Assembly: GCA_964465145.1 (NCBI GenBank)
Contig: CAYXJR010000043.1
Location: 1-37,873 of the forward strand
DNA length: 37,873 nt
Source: JAUVKA01 sp964465145
Lineage (GTDB): Bacteria > Bacteroidota > Bacteroidia > Bacteroidales > UBA12481
Direction: 5' to 3'
Below, in pieces: positions 31,724 through 37,873 of this stretch. A program made the translations under genes and the position numbers. How positions within the stretch are numbered: position 1 is the first letter of the stretch; every line of letters starts with the position of its first letter. The notes under the pieces were generated by a model that saw only the letters and a program-made list of their open reading frames with translations, made no database searches and had not been told where the DNA came from.

Positions 31724-32401
31724 TTGAAGCTGTTAATAATTGAAGATGAAATCCAGCTCCTGGAAACTGTCATAGAATATCTTTCTGTGGAGGGATATCT
31801 GTGTGAATCAGCTTCAACCTTCATCACGGCCGAAGAAAAAATCGCCTTATATGATTATGACCTGGTAATTCTTGACCTGACCCTCCCCGGAGGCAATGGC
31901 CTGGATCTTTTACCGGCAATCAGGAACAAAGAGCCTGTCCCGGGAGTAATCATACTTACGGCCAGGGATAGTCTGGGTGACAAGATCAGGGGATTGGACC
32001 TTGGAGCCGATGATTACCTGACTAAGCCCTTTCACCTGGCAGAACTGAATTCCAGGGTACGTGCTCTATTTAGAAGAAATAAGCTCGAGGGACATAATGT
32101 CCTGGTTTTTAATGACCTTCAGCTCCACCTGGATTCCAGGGAAGTTTTTATTGGTGAAAATAAGATCCTGTTATCGCGAAAGGAGTTTGAATTGCTGCTC
32201 TATTTCATCACCAACAAGAACCGGGTACTGACCCGCGAGGCTATTGCCGAGCACCTCTGGGGTGATTCATTCGACCAGGCTGATAATTTTAACCTGGTCT
32301 ATGCTCATATTAAGAACCTCAGGAAAAAGATTGCAATGGCTGGCGGTTACGATAACCTGGAAACAGTTTATGGCCTGGGATATAAGATGAAATCATCATG
32401 A
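31724..32401 (+). CDS. OmpR/PhoB-type response regulator
   Basis: A 225-residue DNA-binding regulator read from a TTG at 31724 (MKLLIIEDE). The receiver domain has acidic Glu7/Asp8, the phosphorylation site Asp51 in LVILDLTLPGGNGL, and Lys101 in LTKPFHL. The C-terminal winged helix is typical (ILLSRKEFELLLYF, VLTREAIAEHLWG, TVYGLGYKM). Its last codons overlap the kinase start by 4 bp (ATGA), so the pair is translationally coupled and almost certainly cognate. Target genes cannot be read. Confidence 0.93.
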   Translation: MKLLIIEDEIQLLETVIEYLSVEGYLCESASTFITAEEKIALYDYDLVILDLTLPGGNGLDLLPAIRNKEPVPGVIILTARDSLGDKIRGLDLGADDYLTKPFHLAELNSRVRALFRRNKLEGHNVLVFNDLQLHLDSREVFIGENKILLSRKEFELLLYFITNKNRVLTREAIAEHLWGDSFDQADNFNLVYAHIKNLRKKIAMAGGYDNLETVYGLGYKMKSS

Positions 32402-33645
32402 AACTGCTAACTTTCACAACCCGCAAATACCTAATATTTTCCCTGGTGTATTTCATGATAGCCAGCGCCGGAGTTTACATTGCACTTAACCGAATAGTGC
32501 TCGAAGAGATCGATGAAAGAATGGAGTCGATCCGGGCCCTGATCATCAACCAGATTGACAATGGGTTTGAGGTAGAATCCTTCTGGCCCTTCTGGGAAAT
32601 CAGGGAGGCAGAGAAAAGCATTACCCTCCAGCCATATTCCCGGGATACCCTGATTGTTACGCCGGATGAAAATGAAGCTGAAAAATTCCATCAATTAAAA
32701 TTTACAGAAAACATCAAAGGGAAGGAATACCTTATTATAGTGAGGACCCCCCGGCTTGAATCATATAATTTATTGTTCGCAATTGGAATTCCTGTCGGGA
32801 TGGTGATTTTTATCTGGATGGTTTTCTTCCTTATTCTGAACCGTAGAATATCTTACCAAATCTGGAGGCCCTTCCATTCAAACCTCGGCAGATTAAAAAA
32901 GTTTTCTGTTTCGGATGGTGCACCCCTTAAACTTGAAGAGTCTAAAATAGACGAACTGGAAAGCCTGCGCAGGACCCTTATTGGCCTCGCGAATAAAGGG
33001 ATAGCCGATTTCAGGAATCTTCGGGAATTTACCGAGAATGCCTCTCACGAGATCCAGACACCGCTTTCTATTATCACCACCCAGATTGAAAATCTTATGA
33101 ATTCCCATCCAATGGATCCCGGATTAGCTGTTGAGATTGAAAAAATCTATGCCAGTGTGCAGCGCCTTTCAAAAACTAACAAATCATTGCTTTTGCTGTC
33201 GAAGATAGAAAACAGGCAGTTTGAACTTTCAGAAAGTATAAACCTTTCTGAAGGGCTCGCACAGGACTTCGACTCATTTAAAGAACTAATTGAAGCGAAG
33301 CAAATTGCCGTTGTTAATAACATTCGCCCTGCCGTTATTCAAAAATCCAATCGGGAACTTTTCAGAATTTTGGTTAACAACCTGGTGGGAAATGCCATCA
33401 GGCATAATTATTACGGAGGAAACCTGGAGATCCTCCTGGATGAAGATCATCTGAATGTCTCAAATTCCGGCCAAGCTTATTCCGGGTATCCTGAGAAATG
33501 GTTTTCCCGATTTTCCAAGGCCGATCCATCTTCTTCTTCAGCCGGCCTGGGACTGTCAATTGTCAAGGAGATTTGTGACCTGCATGGATGGAAAATTTCA
33601 TATACAATAAATAAAGCCAAGCATAATATTACGGTAAGCTTCTGA
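32398..33645 (+). CDS. Two-component sensor histidine kinase
   Basis: A 415-residue inner-membrane kinase. Two transmembrane helices (about residues 12-30 and 126-148) flank a small periplasmic sensor of about 95 residues. The dimerisation and phosphoacceptor helix gives His217 in ENASHEIQTPLSII. The ATP-binding domain has the N-box VNNLVGNAIRHN (Asn332) and the G-box SSAGLGLSIVKE. The G1 position reads VSNSGQ, as in several Bacteroidota kinases, rather than the usual DNG. Signal is unknown; the adjacent outer-membrane and PepSY-like proteins suggest an envelope or metal/redox cue. Confidence 0.9.
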   Translation: MKLLTFTTRKYLIFSLVYFMIASAGVYIALNRIVLEEIDERMESIRALIINQIDNGFEVESFWPFWEIREAEKSITLQPYSRDTLIVTPDENEAEKFHQLKFTENIKGKEYLIIVRTPRLESYNLLFAIGIPVGMVIFIWMVFFLILNRRISYQIWRPFHSNLGRLKKFSVSDGAPLKLEESKIDELESLRRTLIGLANKGIADFRNLREFTENASHEIQTPLSIITTQIENLMNSHPMDPGLAVEIEKIYASVQRLSKTNKSLLLLSKIENRQFELSESINLSEGLAQDFDSFKELIEAKQIAVVNNIRPAVIQKSNRELFRILVNNLVGNAIRHNYYGGNLEILLDEDHLNVSNSGQAYSGYPEKWFSRFSKADPSSSSAGLGLSIVKEICDLHGWKISYTINKAKHNITVSF

Positions 33646-33703
33646 ATTCAGTATTTTTTCAGAATTATCCAATAATTTAGTTTAATAATTTTTAAAAAAC
33701 CCC

Positions 33704-34174
33704 ATGAAAAAGATCAAGTATTTTATCGCTGCCGGTTTGATCGGCATTCTGTTTACCATGCCCGCTTGTTCAAAGAAGATTGAAGTCCCTCCAAAAGTGC
33801 AATCTGCTTTTAATAGCAAGTTCCCGGATGCTGCCAACGTAAAATGGTCGAAAGAATCCGAAACCGAATTTGAGGCCGAATTTCGCCTGGCTGGCGAAGA
33901 AGCCTCTGTAAATTTCTCGCAAGATGGGAAATGGGTTGAAACGGAAAAAGAAATATCAAAAAAATCATTGCCAGCACCAGTCATGGCCAGTTTGAATTCC
34001 CAATACTCTGGATATAAGACAGGTGAAATTGCTTTTACCGAAACAGCTGAGGGCGAATCCTTTTATGAGATGGAATTAAAAAAGGGCAAAGAGGAGCTTA
34101 TTATTCATGTCTCATCCGATGGAAAAGTAATCAAGGTTGAGGCCGAAGATGAGCAGGATGAGCAAAACGAGTAG
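33704..34174 (+). CDS. PepSY-like lipoprotein
   Basis: A 156-residue protein with a lipoprotein signal (GILFTMPAC). The body resembles two PepSY-like (DUF2874) units: VPPKVQSAFNSKFPDAANVK with ETEFEAEF, and LPAPVMASLNSQYSGYKTGE with ESFYEMELKKGKEELIIHV. It ends in an acidic tail (EAEDEQDEQNE). After the TAG stop the same frame continues with 12 more acidic or glycine codons (GEEGEEGEEDID) to a TGA at 34211-34213, so the tail may have been longer. Periplasmic PepSY-like proteins often accompany such two-component pairs. It sits 58 bp after the kinase gene and before a strong terminator. Confidence 0.8.
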   Translation: MKKIKYFIAAGLIGILFTMPACSKKIEVPPKVQSAFNSKFPDAANVKWSKESETEFEAEFRLAGEEASVNFSQDGKWVETEKEISKKSLPAPVMASLNSQYSGYKTGEIAFTETAEGESFYEMELKKGKEELIIHVSSDGKVIKVEAEDEQDEQNE

Positions 34175-34244
34175 GGTGAAGAAGGCGAAGAGGGTGAAGA
34201 AGATATTGATTGATCCGCATCAGCAAAAACCATCAAACGAATCT

Positions 34245-34286
34245 AAATTCACCTAATTCAAGATAATGCTTGAATTAGGTGGATTT
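34245..34286. terminator. Long hairpin terminator
   Basis: CACCTAATTCAAG (34250-34262) and CTTGAATTAGGTG (34269-34281) pair perfectly around a 6-nt loop. A/T pairs extend the stem to about 18 bp, with T-rich DNA at the 3' arm. It closes the two-component operon ahead of nagB. Confidence 0.8.
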
Positions 34287-34296
34287 TAACATTATT

Positions 34297-34330
34297 CCCA
34301 GCTCCAGCTCCCAGCTCTCAGTTCCCGGAT
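34297..34330. repeat. Degenerate heptanucleotide repeat before nagB
   Basis: CCCAGCT, CCAGCT (one base short), CCCAGCT, CTCAGTT and CCCGGAT follow one another. The units differ from those at 5677 but share the 7-bp period. The stretch lies between the terminator and the -7-like TATCTTAG at 34337-34344. Confidence 0.55.
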
Positions 34331-34370
34331 TTTTCCTATCTTAGAGTAACCAATCCATTTATACTGCCAG

Positions 34371-35114
34371 ATGAAAATCAACATCTATCCAGATCCATCT
34401 TCCATGGGAACAGCTGCTGCTCAATTTGTTGCCAAAAAACTTATTTCTACGATAAATGAAAATGGTACGGCAAATCTTATCCTCGCTACCGGTGCCTCCC
34501 AATTCTCCTTCCTTGAAGCTCTCAAACATTACGACGGGATTAACTGGTCGCAGGTCACCGTATTCCACCTGGATGAATACATTGGTTTATCAGATAAGCA
34601 CCCGGCCAGCTTCAGGAGATACCTTCAGGAAAGAATCCTGGAAGCCGTAAAGCCCGGGCAGGTTCATTACATCAATGGCGATTTTGTCCCGATTGCTGAT
34701 GAAATCAAAAGGTATTCCGACCTGCTGGAAAATAAGGAAACTGACCTGGCTTGCATCGGTATTGGTGAAAACGGCCATATTGCCTTTAACGATCCTCCTG
34801 TTGCCGATTTCAATGATCCATTGCTAATCAAAAAAGTTGAATTAGATCAGGCATGCCGGATGCAGCAGGTGGGCGAAGGTTGGTTTAAGGGCATTGAAGA
34901 TGTTCCTACCCATGCTCTTACCCTGACGATTCCGGCAATAATGAAAAGCAAAACAATCAGCTGCGTTGTCCCTGATGAGCGCAAGGCATGGGCCGTTAAA
35001 AATACCCTCGAAGGCCCCATAAGCACATCCTGTCCGGCAAGTATCCTGAGAACACATTCATATTGCCATTTGTTTCTGGACCCATTATCAGCATCGCAAA
35101 TTCGGGATTCGTGA
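34371..35114 (+). CDS. nagB: Glucosamine-6-phosphate deaminase
   Basis: A 247-residue isomerase/deaminase that converts glucosamine-6-phosphate to fructose-6-phosphate and ammonia. Family motifs are ILATGASQFSFLEALK, VTVFHLDEYIGLSDKHPASF, IGIGENGHIAFNDPP and THALTLTIPAIMKSK. The Asp and Glu of FHLDEY and the His of NGHIAFND match the catalytic set. The allosteric C-terminal extension of the longer enteric enzyme is absent, as in many Bacteroidota. It starts a three-gene group with the symporter and nagA. Confidence 0.93.
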   Translation: MKINIYPDPSSMGTAAAQFVAKKLISTINENGTANLILATGASQFSFLEALKHYDGINWSQVTVFHLDEYIGLSDKHPASFRRYLQERILEAVKPGQVHYINGDFVPIADEIKRYSDLLENKETDLACIGIGENGHIAFNDPPVADFNDPLLIKKVELDQACRMQQVGEGWFKGIEDVPTHALTLTIPAIMKSKTISCVVPDERKAWAVKNTLEGPISTSCPASILRTHSYCHLFLDPLSASQIRDS

Positions 35115-35115
35115 A

Positions 35116-35182
35116 TTGTTCCCCGTTCCCTGTTCCCTGTTAACCGTTCCCTATCGTAACCCTTTTTGTAACCCTTTTTTTT
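35116..35182. repeat. Heptanucleotide repeat and tandem poly-T element upstream of the symporter
   Basis: TTGTTCC, CCGTTCC, CTGTTCC, CTGTTAA and CCGTTCC run in strict 7-bp register from 35116. Then GTAACCC-T5 and GTAACCC-T8 form a direct repeat that ends 2 bp before the symporter ATG at 35185. The T8 run could slip. Confidence 0.7.
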
Positions 35183-35184
35183 GA

Positions 35185-36891
35185 ATGTTCTTCGGCCTCA
35201 ACATACTCGACTACCTGATTATCCTGGTCTACTTCGGTGGAATCCTTGCCATTGGCCTTTGGACCAGGAAAATGGTAAGAAATTCCGATGATTATTTCAT
35301 GGGGAACCGCCGATTTGGCAAGTTCCTGATGATCATGCAGGGTTTTGGTGTTGGCACTCACACCGATCAACCCGTATCAGTTTCCGGTGCTGCCTACACC
35401 GGTGGCTTATCTGGTATCTGGTATCAATGGCTCTGGATGTTTACCACACCTTTCTACTGGCTCATCGCTCCAATCTATCGCCGCCTGAGATACGTCACCA
35501 TGTCGGATTTTTTTGAGGAACGGTATGGGAAGTCCCTTTCAATTTTATATACCATCAGCGGTATGTTGTTCTTCTGTATGTACATCGGATTAATGTTGAA
35601 GGGCACAGGAATTACTATTGAGGGCATTACCAAAGGAAGTATCTCGGAAGAAGTCATAATCCTTATAACCACGGTTTTATTTGTTTTGTATGGCCTGGCT
35701 GGCGGACTCATCGCGGCAGCTTTCACCGATGTTGTTCAGGGGCTATTTATTTTAATATTGTCCTTTATGCTTATTCCCTTTGCTCTGGAGGCGGCAGGTG
35801 GCATCAAAGCTATTCATGAAGCTTTGCCGGAGGGTATGTTCAATCTGGTGTCAAATGAAGAAATAACCATTTTTTTCATTCTGATGGTTGTCATCAATGG
35901 TTTGTTTGGAATTACCGTTCAGCCACATCATATGGCTATTGGAGGATCCGGCAAATCAGAGATCGCCTGCCGTAGCGGGTGGACCTATGGGAATTTCATC
36001 AAGCGTTTCGCCACCATGGGCTGGGCCTTTCTGGGTGTGTTTGCAGCTTTCCTCTTTCCCGGACTGAGCTTTGCCGACAGGGAACAGGCGTTTGGGTTAT
36101 TGGCCGGTAATCTGCTGCCGGTAGGATTTGTGGGACTGATGGTGGCCAGTTTGATTGCGGCGGTGATGTCGAGTTGTGATGCTTTTATGATTCACGGTTC
36201 GGCTTTATACACCCGAAACATTTTTAAAAGCTATCAAAAACCAGAAGCCGATCAAAGACAACTATTGAGAACCGGAAGGATTGCTTCAGTTGCTATAGTT
36301 CTGGGAGGGCTGATTTTTGCCTTCGCTTTCCCCAGTGTTATTGGAGGGCTCAAGATGATTTGGAAATTTACCGCTTATCTGGGAGTGGCTTTCTGGTTTG
36401 GGATAATATGGAAAAAAGCCAATCGATATGGTGCCTGGGCTAGTTTTATTCTCATGGTAGTAATCTCATTATACACAGAAAAAGTTTTGAATTGGACGCT
36501 TCCCTATCAGATTCTGGCGTATTTACCCGCAGGAATCCTTACCATGTGGCTGGTGAGTTGGCTAACTCCTACTGAACCCAAGGAGAAACTACATCAATTC
36601 TATGTTTTGCTGGATACTCCTGTAGGCGAGGAATCAAGGCTCAAAGCGGAGGGAATAGAAGTCAAATTAGAAGGCATTTCTGAAGGTAAAAAAGACAAAG
36701 GGAAAAAGCCCTGGTTTTTGCCGGGAAAAGGAAATGAAGGCGATGGTCTGATCCTGGTGGATTTGCTATCATTACGATCCCGATTCACATGGAAACGATA
36801 CAGGGTGGATATTATAGGATTTGTAGTAGCTTCTTTAATTGTAATCGCTTTGTTGCTTATTATGATGATATTGGCAGGAATTGGATCGTGA
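35185..36891 (+). CDS. Sodium:solute symporter (SSS family)
   Basis: A 568-residue membrane transporter with about 13-14 hydrophobic helices. SSS signatures are DYLIILVYFGGILAIGLWTR, SDDYFMGNRRFGKF, FGVGTHTDQPVSVSGAAYTG, FYWLIAPIYRRLRYVTMSDF and RYGKSLSILYTISGM. It couples Na+ entry to solute uptake. A charged loop (EGISEGKKDKGKKPWFLPGK) precedes the last helix. It lies 70 bp after nagB and 3 bp before nagA, so an amino-sugar substrate such as N-acetylglucosamine or its breakdown products is likely, but this is inferred from context only. Confidence 0.85.
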   Translation: MFFGLNILDYLIILVYFGGILAIGLWTRKMVRNSDDYFMGNRRFGKFLMIMQGFGVGTHTDQPVSVSGAAYTGGLSGIWYQWLWMFTTPFYWLIAPIYRRLRYVTMSDFFEERYGKSLSILYTISGMLFFCMYIGLMLKGTGITIEGITKGSISEEVIILITTVLFVLYGLAGGLIAAAFTDVVQGLFILILSFMLIPFALEAAGGIKAIHEALPEGMFNLVSNEEITIFFILMVVINGLFGITVQPHHMAIGGSGKSEIACRSGWTYGNFIKRFATMGWAFLGVFAAFLFPGLSFADREQAFGLLAGNLLPVGFVGLMVASLIAAVMSSCDAFMIHGSALYTRNIFKSYQKPEADQRQLLRTGRIASVAIVLGGLIFAFAFPSVIGGLKMIWKFTAYLGVAFWFGIIWKKANRYGAWASFILMVVISLYTEKVLNWTLPYQILAYLPAGILTMWLVSWLTPTEPKEKLHQFYVLLDTPVGEESRLKAEGIEVKLEGISEGKKDKGKKPWFLPGKGNEGDGLILVDLLSLRSRFTWKRYRVDIIGFVVASLIVIALLLIMMILAGIGS

Positions 36892-36894
36892 AAT

Positions 36895-37873
36895 ATGACT
36901 AATTATCAAGGAAGACATTATAAAACGGGCAAAGCTGTTAATGTTCAGGTTGAAAATGGCCTGATAAAAAAGATAGAGAACATATCCGTGGATGTTGAAA
37001 ATATCATTGCACCGGGTCTGTTTGATAATCAGGTAAATGGATACAAAGGCATTGGCTTTACTCAGCCCGGACTGAATGTCTCTGATATAAAACAAGTTAT
37101 TAAGGATTTACAGGAAATCGGCGTTACCAGCTTCCTGCCCACAATGATAACCGCACCGAAATCAACCCTGATCAAAAACCTCCAAACATTCCGGGAATAC
37201 CTCGTAGGGACGCATAATTGCGTCCGTTCGCATAATTCCGATTCCATCCCAGGAATACATTTAGAAGGCCCTTACATTAGCCCGCTCGAAGGTTTCAGAG
37301 GTGCCCATAATCCCGAATGGATAAGGAAACCAGATATAGCAGAATTTGATGAGCTGTACGAAGCTTCGGGAGGTATAATCTGTCACCTGACACTTGCTCC
37401 GGAACTGGATGGAGCAATTGATCTTATTAAACATTGCCGAAACAAGGGAGTAACTGTCGGCCTGGCCCATCACAATGCAAATGCTGATCAGATAAATAAG
37501 GCTGTTGAGGCAGGTGCCGGGCTTTCCGTCCACCTTGGAAACGGTATTGCTAACACTATTTCAAGGCACGAAAACCCCATATGGCCCCAGTTGGCCAATG
37601 ACAGCTTGATGATCAGTCTTATTTGCGATGGCTTCCATCTCACACCTGAGGAAATAAAATCATTTTACAAAATCAAGGGCCCCGAAAAAACCATATTAAC
37701 CTCCGACTGCACCGACCTGGCCGGAATGCCTCCAGGAGAATACTTCTGGGATGGGAAAAAGGTAATACTGGAAACAGAAGGGCTCATCCGCTACCCTGCA
37801 CAGAATGTTTTAGCCGGCGCAGCCAGTCCGCTTATTCGAGATATTGGCATAATGATGAATACCACAGGATGCT
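36895..37873 (+). CDS. nagA: N-acetylglucosamine-6-phosphate deacetylase, 3' end cut by the window
   Basis: At least 326 residues from the ATG at 36895; it runs off the window end, so it is partial. An amidohydrolase that removes acetate from GlcNAc-6-phosphate to give the substrate of NagB. Visible family features are the IIAPGLFDNQVNGYKGIGF start, IPGIHLEGPYISP (metal-ligand Glu), GLAHHNANADQINKA, the SVHLGNGIANTISRHENP region and the catalytic Asp in ILTSDCTDLAGMPPGEY. The segment VGTHNCVRSHNS just before DSIPGIHLEGP is encoded by a palindromic repeat (37204-37225). Start is fixed by the 3-bp spacing from the symporter stop. Confidence 0.9.
   Translation, partial: MTNYQGRHYKTGKAVNVQVENGLIKKIENISVDVENIIAPGLFDNQVNGYKGIGFTQPGLNVSDIKQVIKDLQEIGVTSFLPTMITAPKSTLIKNLQTFREYLVGTHNCVRSHNSDSIPGIHLEGPYISPLEGFRGAHNPEWIRKPDIAEFDELYEASGGIICHLTLAPELDGAIDLIKHCRNKGVTVGLAHHNANADQINKAVEAGAGLSVHLGNGIANTISRHENPIWPQLANDSLMISLICDGFHLTPEEIKSFYKIKGPEKTILTSDCTDLAGMPPGEYFWDGKKVILETEGLIRYPAQNVLAGAASPLIRDIGIMMNTTGC
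37204..37225. repeat. Palindromic repeat inside nagA
   Basis: GTAGGGACGCA, then a TAAT loop, then TGCGTCC; GGACGCA/TGCGTCC is a perfect 7-bp stem. It shares the GACGCA/TGCGTC core with the hairpin at the sdhB stop and is read in frame as part of nagA. Confidence 0.55.

Overview
The window reads as chromosomal DNA of a Bacteroidota bacterium, most likely an uncultured Bacteroidales/Marinilabiliales-like lineage. The evidence is a type IX secretion C-terminal sorting domain, a PorZ-type protein next to recO, a bTHX ribosomal protein gene, a B-type sdhCAB operon, PspC/GIN-domain/PadR genes, and several promoters of the Bacteroidota TTTG-N19-21-TAnnTTTG type with few Shine-Dalgarno sites. No tRNA, rRNA, CRISPR array, transposase or phage gene was recognised. 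The content is mostly core metabolism and cell envelope.

Layout. 1-2.2 kb (minus): secreted M24 peptidase preceded by two very short secreted ORFs that look like remnants. 2.2-8.7 kb: PQQ-like beta-propeller, a dispersed-repeat patch, a small membrane protein and ribosomal protein THX (minus), an M19 dipeptidase, a heptanucleotide-repeat spacer and a large sortilin/BNR-type T9SS cargo. 8.7-14.2 kb: an internally duplicated secreted protein (minus), dCMP deaminase coupled to a C-terminal processing protease, a tiny Gly/Arg-rich secreted peptide with a strong terminator, a decayed 5'-nucleotidase, and an alpha/beta hydrolase (minus). 14.3-19.2 kb: sdhCAB and a cytosolic aminopeptidase P (minus). 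19.4-24.4 kb: an unknown helical protein, a CPBP protease and a four-gene PspC-GIN-PadR-PspC operon (minus). 24.7-30.3 kb: DUF2797 protein, ilvE (minus), then rdgB-porZ-recO. 30.4-34.2 kb: an outer-membrane protein, OmpR-type regulator, histidine kinase and PepSY-like protein. 34.3-37.9 kb: nagB, a sodium:solute symporter and nagA, which runs off the end.

How the genes work together. Three units look functionally coherent. The first is SQR/QFR (sdhCAB). The second is an amino-sugar unit in which the symporter probably imports a substrate for NagA and NagB. The third is an envelope-sensing PspC/GIN/PadR operon with its own regulator. PorZ and the T9SS cargo fit together as secretion machinery and client. 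Several exopeptidases (two M24, one M19, one S41) point to peptide turnover.

The least explained items are intergenic repeats that hold a 7-bp register, an 11-bp palindrome at the sdhB stop codon with a relative inside nagA, the truncated or decayed genes, the RGG-like peptide, and the tandem PspC paralogues flanking a PadR regulator.
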